Shown: positions 20,177-30,400 of the stretch, piece by piece | How the letters are laid out: the number at the start of each line of letters is the position of its first letter | Position numbering within the stretch: position 1 is the first letter of the stretch | DNA from: Jatrophihabitans endophyticus | GTDB taxonomy: Bacteria; Actinomycetota; Actinomycetes; Mycobacteriales; Jatrophihabitantaceae | Direction: 5' to 3' | Length of the DNA stretch: 64,000 nt | NCBI RefSeq assembly: GCF_900129455.1 | Contig: NZ_FQVU01000002.1 | Location: 930,001-994,000 of the forward strand | Notes under the pieces: model-generated | Told to the model about the DNA's origin: nothing | What the model saw: only the letters and a program-made list of their open reading frames with translations | The model's database searches: none | Program-made: the position numbers and the translations under genes

Positions 20177-21442
20177 CTAGAGCAGATCGGTGGCTGGTCC
20201 ATCAGTCACTCTCTGGGTGTCGAGTATGTAGGCAGCGTGACGCTGGACGAAGTCGAAGTCGAAGACCTCGTGGGCCACCGCGATCAGCACGGCGTCCGCG
20301 CCGCGCACGACGCTCTCGGTCAGGTCGGCTCGCGCGACGTGGGCCGGCAGCGCATCGGCGGCGACCAGCGGATCCACGACGGTGACCACGGCGTCGAACT
20401 GCTTGAGCAGTTCGAGGATCCGGATGGTGGGAGATTCGCGCAGGTCTGCGCTATTGCGTTTGTACGACGCGCCGAGGACCACGATGCGGCTGCCGCGCAG
20501 GCTCTTCTCGCGGCGGTTCAGCCCCTCGATCAGGCGCTGCACCACGTAGTCGGGCATGTGGTTGTTGACGTCGTTGGCGAGCTCGATGAACCGGGACGAT
20601 CGGCCGAGCGTGCGCCTGACCTGCCACGACAGGTAGCTCGGGTCGACGGGCAGGCAGTGGCCACCGACCCCGGGCCCGGGGACGAACTTCATGAACCCGT
20701 ACGGCTTGGTGGCGGCGGCGTCGATCGTGCCCCAGATGTCGATGTCCATCTGGTGGGCGAAGACGGCGATCTCGTTGACCAGCGCGATGTTGATGTGGCG
20801 GAAGGTGTTCTCGAGCAGCTTCGCGAGCTCGGCCTGTCGGGTGCTGGCGACGGGGACGGTCACGTCCACGAGGCCGGAGTAGAACTCGTCCACCGCCGCC
20901 AGCGACCGCGCGTCGATGCCGGACACGATCTTGGGCGTGTTGCCGATGTGCCACTGCGGGTTGCCGGGGTCGATGCGCTCGGGGCTGTAACCGAGCAGGA
21001 AGTCCGCTCCCGCCGAGAGGCCGGTCAGCTCGGCCAGCAGCGGCGCCACCATCTCGTCGGTGGTGCCGGGGTAGGTGGTGGACTCCAGGACCACCAGCGC
21101 GCCCCGTCGCAACTGCGGCGCGAGCTGCCGCACGGCGGTCTCGATGTGAGAGACGTCCGGCAGGCCGTCCTGCAGCGGCGTGGGCACCGTGATGACGGCG
21201 ACGTCGAAGCCGGCGGCGTCGTCGTACGAGCTCGTCGGCCGGTAGCGGCCGCCGGCGAGCGCATCGGCGACGAGCGCGTCGGTGATGTCCTCGACGTGGG
21301 ACACCCCGTCGCGCAGACCGGCGACCTTGCGCTCGTCGCTGTCGATTCCGACGACGTGGTGGCCCGCGGCCACGCCGCACATGGCGAGCGGCAGGCCGAC
21401 GTAACCCTGCCCCACGATGGCGACGTTCTGCGATCGCGTCAC
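20177..21442 (-). CDS. UDP-sugar 6-dehydrogenase (WecC/WbpA group)
   Basis: A 421-residue NAD-dependent nucleotide-sugar dehydrogenase that makes a uronic acid by two-step oxidation at C6. The Rossmann motif is VAIVGQGYVGLPLA, ESTTYPGTTDE follows, and the catalytic C263 is in GPGVGGHCLPVDP. The C-terminal UDP-binding domain has VVLGASYKRNSADLRESP. Full length. It sits between CapF (39-base gap) and the 2-epimerase (9-base gap). The substrate could be UDP-GlcNAc or UDP-ManNAc; the sequence alone does not decide. Confidence 0.88.
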   Translation of the reverse strand: MTRSQNVAIVGQGYVGLPLAMCGVAAGHHVVGIDSDERKVAGLRDGVSHVEDITDALVADALAGGRYRPTSSYDDAAGFDVAVITVPTPLQDGLPDVSHIETAVRQLAPQLRRGALVVLESTTYPGTTDEMVAPLLAELTGLSAGADFLLGYSPERIDPGNPQWHIGNTPKIVSGIDARSLAAVDEFYSGLVDVTVPVASTRQAELAKLLENTFRHINIALVNEIAVFAHQMDIDIWGTIDAAATKPYGFMKFVPGPGVGGHCLPVDPSYLSWQVRRTLGRSSRFIELANDVNNHMPDYVVQRLIEGLNRREKSLRGSRIVVLGASYKRNSADLRESPTIRILELLKQFDAVVTVVDPLVAADALPAHVARADLTESVVRGADAVLIAVAHEVFDFDFVQRHAAYILDTQRVTDGPATDLL

Positions 21443-21481
21443 GAGCGCGTTCCAGCTCTCCGCTTTCCCGTGATCATGCTG

Positions 21482-22600
21482 CTACGCGACCTGGTGATGG
21501 TCGACCGGCTCGCGGAAGGTGTCGGGATCTTCCGGGTCGAGCAGGGGGCTGGCCCAGAACAGGGTCACCAGCTCGCCGTCGCCGACATTCGTCAACGAAT
21601 GCGCCCACATGGTGGGCATGTCGACGATGGCGGGGGTGTCGCCGTCGACCCGGAACGTCACGACCTCCTCGTCGAAGAGCCGACGCAGCCTGATCTCCGC
21701 GGTACCCGCCAGCACCAGGAACCGCTCGACCTTGCGTCGATGCCAGTGCTCGCCCCGCACCCGTCCCGGCGCCGTCGTCGACGCGAACGACTGACCCTGG
21801 CCACCGGATCGCGCGAACTCGAACAGCCGGCCGCGGTCGTCGGCGTGGAGCACCGGCAGGATCGGGAAGGCGTGGGGGAACGTGAACGAACGGTAGGTGT
21901 TGAACAGCGCGAGGCGGAAGTGGTCGCCGACGTCGGGGATGTCGCCCGTCGCGTACCGGCCGCTGAACTCGCGCAGCGTCCCGAGCACGGCCGAGACGCT
22001 CGTCGGTTCGACGTCGAACCGTGGATCGGTGGTGGAGCCGTCGTCGGCCGCCGAGACGAGCCGGTCGACGGCGTCCTGCACGTGCAGCAGGGGCAGTTCC
22101 CGGTCCTCGTGGATCGTGGGCTCCTCGCCGCGGGCGAGCTGGTCGCAGAACGTGGCGACCACCGAGTTGTAGCGCGGTCGGCCGTGCTCGCCGAACAGGT
22201 TCGGCAACCGGGCGTCGACGATGCGTGCACCGCGGCTGCGTCCCCAGTCGGCCAGGTGGCTGCTCGCGGCCGACTTGCCGTCGCCGAAGGGCGTCCCGTT
22301 GCCGGCCTGGATCGAGTTGGCGAAGACCACGGTGGGCGGCGTCGGCACCGTCCGGTCGAGCGACGCCGTGAGCGTCGCGGCCAGCGAGGAGTTCGCATCG
22401 CGCAGCTCGTCGGGCTCGGCACGGTTCGCGCCCGCGAGGTGGTACACCGTCGTGGCGCCCCGCGTCGCCGCGTCGAGCTCGGCCGGTGACGACCACTGCG
22501 CCCGGTCGACGGTACGCACGTCGGTGACCCCCGCCGCCCGCAGCGCGCAGCGCAGGTGCCAGCCGAGGAAGCCCGCCGCACCCGTGACGACGACGGTCAT
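21482..22600 (-). CDS. capF: CapF-like UDP-sugar reductase (SDR plus cupin)
   Basis: A 372-residue bifunctional protein of UDP-L-FucNAc synthesis. The N-terminal SDR domain starts VVVTGAAGFLGWHL (NADPH loop) and the C-terminal cupin (about 250-365) has the metal-site pattern GEHWHRRKVERFLVL and PTMWAHSLTNVG. In S. aureus CapF the cupin epimerises and the SDR reduces. Here the SDR Y-x3-K reads PFGDGKS, so the catalytic Tyr is Phe105 with K109 kept. The start overlaps the CapE stop by 4 bases. Confidence 0.88.
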   Translation of the reverse strand: MTVVVTGAAGFLGWHLRCALRAAGVTDVRTVDRAQWSSPAELDAATRGATTVYHLAGANRAEPDELRDANSSLAATLTASLDRTVPTPPTVVFANSIQAGNGTPFGDGKSAASSHLADWGRSRGARIVDARLPNLFGEHGRPRYNSVVATFCDQLARGEEPTIHEDRELPLLHVQDAVDRLVSAADDGSTTDPRFDVEPTSVSAVLGTLREFSGRYATGDIPDVGDHFRLALFNTYRSFTFPHAFPILPVLHADDRGRLFEFARSGGQGQSFASTTAPGRVRGEHWHRRKVERFLVLAGTAEIRLRRLFDEEVVTFRVDGDTPAIVDMPTMWAHSLTNVGDGELVTLFWASPLLDPEDPDTFREPVDHHQVA

Positions 22601-23625
22601 CCGGCGCGCCCGCCGAGCAACGCCTGCACCTCGGGCAGGGTGTGCAGCAGCTCGACGGTGCCCTCCACGTCCAGCCTGCGGGTGTTGTGCGACGTGTAGT
22701 CGTCCTGGTCGATCTGGCGACGGTCGCCCTCGTCGAAGTAGAGGCCGTAGTCCAGCGACCGGGCGTCCAGGGGGACCCGGTAGTAGTCACCGCGGTCCTG
22801 GGCGTAGACCATCTCCTCGCGGCTGAGGAGGGTCTCGTAGAGCTTCTCGCCGTGCCGCGTGCCGATGGTCACCGGCGCCTGCTCGCCGCCGAGCAGCCGC
22901 GAGACCGCCGCGGCGAGATCGGCGACCGTCGACGCGGGTGCCTTGCGGACGAACAGGTCGCCGGGGCTCGCGTGCTCGAAGGCGTACTCGACCAGCTGCA
23001 CCGACTCCGCGAGCGACATGAGGAACCGCGTCATGTGCGGGTCGGTGACCGTGAGCGGCCGGCCGGCGAGCGCCTGCTCCACGAACAGGGGGATGACCGA
23101 ACCCCGGGAGTACATGACGTTGCCGTACCGGACGACCGAGACGACGGTGCCCGACGCCGGGTTGTTGCGGGCGAAGGCCTGCGCGGTCTTCTCCATCAGG
23201 GCCTTCGTCATGCCCATCGCGTTGACCGGGTAGACCGCCTTGTCGGTGCTCAGGCAGACGACGGACGCCGCGCCGGCGTCGGCGGCGGCGTCGATGACGT
23301 TGGCGCTGCCCTGGACGTTCGTCCGCACGGCCTGGGCCGGGAAGAACTCGCACGAGGGCACCTGCTTGAGCGCGGCCGCGTGGAAGACGTGGTCCACGCC
23401 GTCCATCGCCTCGGCGACGCTGTCGCGGTCGCGCACGTCGCCCAGGTAGAACTTCGCGCGGGGATCGCCCAGGGCGCGCCTGAGGTCGTCCTGCTTGGCC
23501 TCGTCCCGGCTCAGGATCTTGACCGTGCCGACGTCGCCCGTGAGCAGCCGTCGGACCATCGTGGAGCCGAACGACCCGGTCCCTCCGGTGATCAGCACCG
23601 TCGAGCCCGGGATGCTTCGTGACAT
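22597..23625 (-). CDS. capE: CapE-like UDP-GlcNAc 4,6-dehydratase/5-epimerase
   Basis: A 342-residue short-form dehydratase that starts the UDP-L-FucNAc branch. It has VLITGGTGSFGSTMVRRLL, the family STDKAVYPVNAMGMTK with Met in place of the SDR Tyr, VVRYGNVMYSRGSVIPLF and the CapE-type GEKLYETLLSREEM. ATG 23625 (MSRSIPGS) gives the normal family length; an upstream in-frame start at 23703 would add 26 residues without homology. It is the first gene of the minus-strand sugar operon and diverges from the BY-kinase. Confidence 0.9.
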   Translation of the reverse strand: MSRSIPGSTVLITGGTGSFGSTMVRRLLTGDVGTVKILSRDEAKQDDLRRALGDPRAKFYLGDVRDRDSVAEAMDGVDHVFHAAALKQVPSCEFFPAQAVRTNVQGSANVIDAAADAGAASVVCLSTDKAVYPVNAMGMTKALMEKTAQAFARNNPASGTVVSVVRYGNVMYSRGSVIPLFVEQALAGRPLTVTDPHMTRFLMSLAESVQLVEYAFEHASPGDLFVRKAPASTVADLAAAVSRLLGGEQAPVTIGTRHGEKLYETLLSREEMVYAQDRGDYYRVPLDARSLDYGLYFDEGDRRQIDQDDYTSHNTRRLDVEGTVELLHTLPEVQALLGGRAG

Positions 23626-23824
23626 CAGCCGAAGGTCCTTCCCCGCTGGGACGCGACAACCTAACACCGTCCCGGTGTTGATGTCGCATGGTGGCGTGTG
23701 CACGTACGGTCATATCGTCCGGGTGCGAAGCGAACTGTCCGTGCAGGACACGCTCGGGCACTGCGACGGGTCCACTGCGTGCGATTCGCGTTATTCTGTG
23801 CCGGCTCGCTCAGAAGGACGGTAG
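23626..23824. promoter_or_regulatory. Divergent intergenic region between capE and the BY-kinase
   Basis: 199 bases with no gene. It must hold the promoters of the minus-strand FucNAc/dehydrogenase/polymerase operon and of the plus-strand Wzz/BY-kinase. A TATTCT -10-like box at 23792-23797 lies about 27 bases before the kinase ATG, with AGAAGGACGG as ribosome site. No convincing -35 or operator palindrome is seen. Confidence 0.4.
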
Positions 23825-25288
23825 ATGGACCCACGTGAGTTCCTGCGCATTCTCCGCCGGGGCTGGCCCCTGGTGCTCGTGTGCACCGTGTTGGGGGTCG
23901 CCGCCGGCATCGGACTGACCGCAGCGACGTCCAAGGTGTACGAGGCGAGCGTCGAGGTCTTCGTCGCCACGTCGCCGACCAGCGACGCCTCGCAGCTGGC
24001 CCAGGGCAACGCCTTCACCTCCGACCGGGTGCAGTCGTACACGAGCGTCGCGAACAGTCCGGACGTGACCGACGCCGTGGTCGCGCGGACGCGCCTCGGG
24101 CTGACGTCGCAGCAGCTCGCCGACAAGATCACCGCCGACGCGCCGCAGAACAAGACGCTCATCAACCTGCACGTCACCGACGGCAGCCCGACGCGTGCCG
24201 CGCGGCTCGCCAACGCCGTCGCCGAGGAGTTCGACTCCGTCGTGGCGCGCAAGGTCGAGCAGACCGACTCCGCCGGCAAGCCCGTCGTCAAGCTGACCGT
24301 GATCCACCCCGCGACCGTCCCGACGAGCCCGGTGAAGCCGAACCGGACGGTCAACGTCGGCCTCGGGTTCGTCCTGGGCCTGCTGGTCGGGCTGGGCCTG
24401 GTGGTGCTGCGAGACCTCCTCGACAACACCGTGAAGGGACCGGCCGACTTCGAGAACGTCGGGGTGCCGGTGCTCGGGATGATCCCGCTCGACAAGCGCA
24501 CCGCACGCACCCCGGTCGCGTTCCGCGGCGACCCGCACAGCACGCGATCCGAGGCCTACCGGCAGCTGCGCACGAACCTGCAGTTCGTCAAGGTCGACAA
24601 CGCGCCGCGCATCATCGCCGTCACCAGCGCGATCCCGGGCGAGGGGAAGTCGACGACGTCGATGAATCTCGCCGCCGCCCTGGCCGAGGCCGGCCACCGG
24701 GTGTGCCTGATCGAGGCCGACCTGCGCCGTCCCACCATCGGCAAGACGCTGGGTCTGGTGACCGACGTCGGCTTCACCACCGTGCTCATCGGCCGCACGT
24801 CGGTCCTGGACGCGCTGCAGAACATCGGCCGCAACCTCGCCGTCCTCACCTCGGGGCCGGTGCCGCCGAACCCCAGCGAGCTGCTGAACTCCGAGCAGGC
24901 GCGCAACGTGATCGCCGAGGTCGCCGCGCACGTCGACTACACCGTCATCGACACCGCGCCGCTGCTCCCCGTCGCCGACGGTGCCGAGGTCGCGGCGATG
25001 TCGCAGGCGACCGTCGTCGTGCACCGCGCGGGGAAGACGACCCGCGAGCAGGCGCGCCGGTCGGTGGCGGCGCTGGAGAAGGTCGGCGAGGCGCCGGTCG
25101 GGGTCGTCCTGAACATGGTCAGCCGGACGACCGGCCGTTACGACTACGAGAACAACTACTACTACACGTATCGCCCGGAGCGTGACGGCCACGGCAAGCG
25201 GGGCGAGGGCGCCGCCGAGCTCTCGCCGGACCAGCTCACGCCGCAGGACCGCGACACCGCGACCGACGAGACCGTCCCGGGGCGCTAG
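23825..25288 (+). CDS. Wzz/BY-kinase: chain-length and tyrosine autokinase fusion
   Basis: A 487-residue membrane protein that controls polymer length and export. A Wzz-type domain with spans at about 15-35 and 176-195 encloses an extracytoplasmic loop with a proline-rich end (PATVPTSPVKPNRT). The cytoplasmic kinase has Walker A SAIPGEGKSTT (K275), Walker A' LIEADLRRP and Walker B YTVIDTAPLL. A tyrosine cluster near the C-terminus (YDYENNYYYTY) is the autophosphorylation site. The single-chain fusion differs from the split Wzz/kinase of Firmicutes and is usual in actinobacteria. The stop overlaps the convergent phosphatase stop. Confidence 0.93.
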   Translation: MDPREFLRILRRGWPLVLVCTVLGVAAGIGLTAATSKVYEASVEVFVATSPTSDASQLAQGNAFTSDRVQSYTSVANSPDVTDAVVARTRLGLTSQQLADKITADAPQNKTLINLHVTDGSPTRAARLANAVAEEFDSVVARKVEQTDSAGKPVVKLTVIHPATVPTSPVKPNRTVNVGLGFVLGLLVGLGLVVLRDLLDNTVKGPADFENVGVPVLGMIPLDKRTARTPVAFRGDPHSTRSEAYRQLRTNLQFVKVDNAPRIIAVTSAIPGEGKSTTSMNLAAALAEAGHRVCLIEADLRRPTIGKTLGLVTDVGFTTVLIGRTSVLDALQNIGRNLAVLTSGPVPPNPSELLNSEQARNVIAEVAAHVDYTVIDTAPLLPVADGAEVAAMSQATVVVHRAGKTTREQARRSVAALEKVGEAPVGVVLNMVSRTTGRYDYENNYYYTYRPERDGHGKRGEGAAELSPDQLTPQDRDTATDETVPGR

Positions 25289-25827
25289 CGGTCCAGGCCG
25301 AGGATCCGGACGACCTCGGCCACGCTGTCGTCGAGCTGCCGGCCGACCTCCTGCACGAACGCGGCGGACTGCCCGATCGGGTCGAGGATCTCGTCGGCGC
25401 CCGCCTCGGGCGGGTCGACGTACCCGCGCTGGGCGGCCACGGCCGCCACCTGCGCGACGAGTGACTCCGGCGGCTCCACGCGCGCGCCGAGCCGCGCGAA
25501 CTCCCGCACGGTGAAGGCGCGCCGCATGGCGCGCGGCGTCTCCTGCACCACGCGCGACCGGTGCTCCGACGTGGCCGTCAGGATCAACCCGGCTCGCTCG
25601 ACGTCGCCCGGTTGCAGCTGCACGGCCACGTGGCCCTCCGGGTCGCCGCCGAGCTCGCGCAGCACCTGCGCCGAGGGCTGGTCCATGCCGCGGCCGACGG
25701 CGGCGCGAGTACCGGCGCTGTGCACCCGTACGTCGGCGCCCACCCGCAGCCGCGCCAGCATCAGTCGCTCGGCCATCGGGGATCGGCACAGGTTGCCGGT
25801 GCACACGAACAGCACGTCGAAGCTCAC
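25285..25827 (-). CDS. Low-molecular-weight protein tyrosine phosphatase
   Basis: A 180-residue phosphatase, the expected partner that removes phosphate from the BY-kinase tyrosine cluster. The active-site loop VCTGNLCRSP carries C9 and R15 (C-x5-R). The general-acid Asp should be in ILDPIG near the C-terminus. It lies tail to tail with the kinase gene, overlapping by 4 bases at the stops. Confidence 0.9.
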   Translation of the reverse strand: MSFDVLFVCTGNLCRSPMAERLMLARLRVGADVRVHSAGTRAAVGRGMDQPSAQVLRELGGDPEGHVAVQLQPGDVERAGLILTATSEHRSRVVQETPRAMRRAFTVREFARLGARVEPPESLVAQVAAVAAQRGYVDPPEAGADEILDPIGQSAAFVQEVGRQLDDSVAEVVRILGLDR

Positions 25828-25870
25828 GCCGCACAGCGTGTCATCGTCGTGGCACGAGGCCCACGCCGGA

Positions 25871-26263
25871 TCAGCGACGGCGACGCCGGGCGGGCTGCGG
25901 CTGCCAGACCACGAGCGCGGTCGAGGCGCCCGAGCGGGCAGCCAGCTCGGCCCGCGCGTGGTCGAGTTCGTCGGCGAGCTCCTTGACCCGCAGCCGCAGC
26001 GCGTCGACGTGGGACTCGAGCTCGATGATGCGCTTGATGCCCGCGAGGTTGACGCCCTCGTCCTGCGACAGGCGCTGCACCTCGCGCAGCAACGCGACGT
26101 CGCGCAGCGAGTAGCGGCGGCCGCCGCCGGCGGTCCGGCCCGGGGTGACCAACCCCAACCGGTCGTACTGGCGCAGCGTCTGCGCGTGCATGCCGGCCAG
26201 CTCCGCCGCGATCGAGATGACGTAGACCGGCGCGTCCTCGGGCGGTGGCTGGTGCCGGGTCAC
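25871..26263 (-). CDS. hspR: Heat-shock repressor HspR (MerR family)
   Basis: A 130-residue MerR-type repressor of the dnaK operon and clpB. The N-terminal winged helix reads YVISIAAELAGMHAQTLRQY, DRLGLVTPGRT, GGRRYSLRDVALL. A dimerisation coiled coil follows (about 70-105). The C-terminus is a basic ARRRRR tail. GTG 26263 overlaps the dnaJ stop by 4 bases, the standard actinobacterial dnaK-grpE-dnaJ-hspR order. HAIR sites at 30339-30359 and 2397-2417 imply autoregulation of its own operon and control of clpB, with DnaK as co-repressor in known systems. Confidence 0.95.
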   Translation of the reverse strand: MTRHQPPPEDAPVYVISIAAELAGMHAQTLRQYDRLGLVTPGRTAGGGRRYSLRDVALLREVQRLSQDEGVNLAGIKRIIELESHVDALRLRVKELADELDHARAELAARSGASTALVVWQPQPARRRRR

Positions 26264-27426
26264 GGGGCGCTCCCGGTCGCCGCCCCCAATGCGGCCGTGA
26301 TCTCCGGGCGCGGATCCCCGGCCTGCGTGGCCGCGTACGCCTGCAGCGCGGCGCGGGCGGTGTCGTCGAGCTCGGGCGGCACGGCAACCTCCACGGTCAC
26401 GAGCAGGTCGCCGGCGCCGCTCTTGGTCGGCACGCCCCTGCCCCGCACGCGAAGGGTACGTCCGGACGGCGTCCCCGGGGCGATCCGCAGGCTCACGGGC
26501 GCGTCCAGCGTCGGCACCCGCAGCGTCGTTCCGAGCGCCGCCTCGGTGAAGCTGATCGGCACCGCCAACGTCAGGTCGTTGCCCGCCCGGCCGAACAGCC
26601 GGTGCGTGCCCACCGCGACGGTGACGAACAGGTCGCCGGCCGGACCGCCGTTGGCCCCCGGCGTGCCCTTGCCCGGCACGCGGACCTTCGCGCCGTCACG
26701 CACGCCCGCGGGGATGCGGACGGTGATGGTCCGCGTCTCGGTCGTCGTGCCCGACCCCGCGCACACCGGGCACGGGTCGTCGATGAGCTGACCGGTGCCC
26801 CGGCACTCGACGCACGGCTCGCTGAACCCGAACCCGCCCTGGTTGCGCACCACCGAGCCGCTGCCGCCACACGTCGGGCAGCGCCGCGGTGTCGTGCCGG
26901 GGCGCGCGCCGCTGCCGTGGCAGTTGCGGCACGCCCCCGGGGAGGAGAGCTTCAGCGGCAGCGTGGTGCCGCGGACGGCCTCGTCGAACCCGAGATCGAC
27001 GGTCGCGTTCACGTCACGGCCGCGCCGCGGCCCCGACGTCGTGCGGGTACGGCCCCCGCCACCCCCGCCGAACAGCCCGTCGAACAGGTCGTTGATGTTG
27101 CCGCTCTGCCCACCGAACAGGTCGGACATGTCGAACGACTGCGACGCGCCCCCGCCCGGGAACCCCCCGCCGCCGCCCCCGAAGCGCGGTCCGCCGCCGG
27201 CGAACAGCGCGCGCTGCTCGTCGTACTCGGCCCGCTTCGCGGTGTCCGACAGCACGCCGTAGGCCTCGGAGACGTCCTTGAACCGGCCCTCCGCCGCGGT
27301 GTCCCCGGGATGGGTGTCGGGATGATTGTCGCGGGCCAGCTTGCGGTAGGCCTTCTTGACCTCCGACTGCGACGCGTCCTTGGCGACGCCGAGCGCCGCG
27401 TAGTAGTCCTTCTCCACGTTGGCCAC
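26260..27426 (-). CDS. dnaJ: Chaperone DnaJ
   Basis: A 388-residue class I Hsp40. The J domain has the HPD motif (RKLARDNHPDTH). A Gly/Phe region follows (about 80-130). Four zinc-finger repeats are present: CRNCHGSG, CPTCGGSG, CVECRGTG and CPVCAGSG. Then come the two beta-barrel substrate domains. The start is GTG 27426 with AAGGAAGG upstream. A 230-base gap with strong paired hairpins separates it from grpE, unlike the 4-base junctions of the other operon genes, so its expression may be uncoupled from dnaK-grpE. Confidence 0.96.
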   Translation of the reverse strand: MANVEKDYYAALGVAKDASQSEVKKAYRKLARDNHPDTHPGDTAAEGRFKDVSEAYGVLSDTAKRAEYDEQRALFAGGGPRFGGGGGGFPGGGASQSFDMSDLFGGQSGNINDLFDGLFGGGGGGRTRTTSGPRRGRDVNATVDLGFDEAVRGTTLPLKLSSPGACRNCHGSGARPGTTPRRCPTCGGSGSVVRNQGGFGFSEPCVECRGTGQLIDDPCPVCAGSGTTTETRTITVRIPAGVRDGAKVRVPGKGTPGANGGPAGDLFVTVAVGTHRLFGRAGNDLTLAVPISFTEAALGTTLRVPTLDAPVSLRIAPGTPSGRTLRVRGRGVPTKSGAGDLLVTVEVAVPPELDDTARAALQAYAATQAGDPRPEITAALGAATGSAP

Positions 27427-27466
27427 GCGCGGGTCACCTTCCTTCGTCGTGTCTGGTGCGGTACGT

Positions 27467-27646
27467 CCGGTCGACGCTCGACCTGCGGACCTGGCGGACG
27501 GAAGAGCGTGTCCGCCTCTGACGGTCCGCAGGTCGACCGTCGACCGGCCGCAGCGGTTCGGGACGGACTGGCTCCCCGGCCGTCAGGGCGAGGACACGCT
27601 CTTCCGTCCGAGCAGGCCGGGGAGACGGTCGGTCCCGAACCGCTGC
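27467..27646. repeat. Two tandem hairpins with mutually complementary loops
   Basis: Hairpin 1 has arms 27467-27491 and 27523-27547, complementary at 24 of 25 positions, with a 31-base loop. Hairpin 2 has arms 27550-27564 and 27632-27646, complementary at 15 of 15, extended by GGCCGGGGAG-type pairing inside. The loops themselves pair: 27495-27513 is the exact reverse complement of 27592-27610 (19 of 19), and 27518-27524 pairs with 27580-27586. The region can fold as two stems with a kissing interaction or as one long loop-loop duplex. It fills the grpE-dnaJ gap. Pairing is read directly; function (attenuator, stability element or palindromic mobile repeat) is open. Confidence 0.85.
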
Positions 27647-27656
27647 AGCGACATCG

Positions 27657-28354
27657 TCAGTTGCTCTGCTGGGGTTGCTCTGCTGCGTCGTCGGCCTCGG
27701 TCGTGTGGCGTTCGGCGCCGGCGGTGGCGTCCTCGATCGCGTCGGCGACCTCCGGGCCCGCGCCGCCGACCGGGTCGCTGACCCCGACCATGGCGGGACG
27801 GACGAGCCGGTCGCCGAGCAGGTAACCCTGCCGCATGACCGTGGTGCAGGTCGGCACCGTGACGGCGTCGCTCTCGTCGTGCATGACGGCCTCGTGCCGG
27901 GACGGGTCGAACGGATCGCCTACCTCGCCGAACGCGGCCACGCCGAGCTTGCCGAAGACGGCGTCGAGCTTGTCGGCCACCGCCTTCAGCGCGCCGGTCA
28001 GGTCGCCGTGCGCCTTGGCGCGGTCGAGGTCGTCGAGCACCGGGAGCAGCTCGGTGACGACCTTGCCGGTCGCGACCTCCCCTGCCGCCAGCCGCTCGCG
28101 CTCGGCGCGTCGCCGGTAGTTGGTGTACTCGGCCGAGAGCCGCTGCAGGTCCTCCAGCGGGACGGTGGGCACGTCCGGTTCGGCCTGCGTCGACGGTGCC
28201 GCTGTCTCGTCGGCCGACGGGGCGGCGTCCGCGGGCGGGCCGCCCGCGGCCGGAGCCGCGGGCGGAGCGTCGTCGTCGATGCGGATCTTGCGGTTGTCGG
28301 TGAAGCGGATCGGTGGCTCCTCCGGCTCGGCCGGGCGAGCGCCTTCTGCCGAGG

Positions 28355-28358
<4 letters not shown>
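27657..28358 (-). CDS. grpE: Nucleotide exchange factor GrpE
   Basis: A 233-residue cochaperone that drives ADP release from DnaK. The first 70 residues are acidic and low-complexity, a long helix with [12 protein letters not shown] follows, and the beta-domain has the family motif [21 protein letters not shown] with [20 protein letters not shown] 28358 overlaps the dnaK stop by 4 bases. The alanine-rich tail ends just before the double hairpin. Confidence 0.95.
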
Positions 28359-30235
<1,877 letters not shown>

Positions 30236-30338
30236 GTCTGGTGCTCCTTCGTAGCTGGGTACGGGTGGAAATCCGTGGTTCGGGTCGTACGGCCCGCTGA
30301 CTCAATACTGGTCAGGTCGTCGGGCTCATGTCAAAAGA

Positions 30339-30359
30339 ACTGAGTGGGGCCGACTCAAC
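30339..30359. promoter_or_regulatory. HAIR operator (HspR-binding) of the dnaK operon
   Basis: ACTGAGT-N7-ACTCAAC lies about 105 bases upstream of dnaK. The right arm ACTCAA matches the HAIR consensus exactly and the left arm differs at one base. Together with the clpB site it defines an HspR regulon within the window. Confidence 0.8.
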
Positions 30360-30367
30360 TTCCAAGA

Positions 30368-30392
30368 CGGGCGGTGACGTCCGTCACGCCCG
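30368..30392. terminator. Hairpin terminator after the coiled-coil gene
   Basis: CGGGC-GG-TGAC, loop, GTCA-C-GCCCG forms a stem of about 10 bp with one bulged G. It lies 9 bases past the stop of the minus-strand gene 30401-30922 and just upstream of the dnaK HAIR site, so it should insulate the heat-shock promoter from read-through. Confidence 0.55.
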
Positions 30393-30400
30393 GCTCGGGG

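Noticed and set aside
23626-23703. 26-residue N-terminal extension of CapE
   Set aside because: No homology to CapE, and it would take in the presumed promoter region. ATG 23625 gives family length.
27467-27646. Insertion sequence between grpE and dnaJ
   Set aside because: Only 180 bases, no transposase frame and no flanking target duplication seen. A non-autonomous palindromic repeat remains possible and is discussed as a finding.
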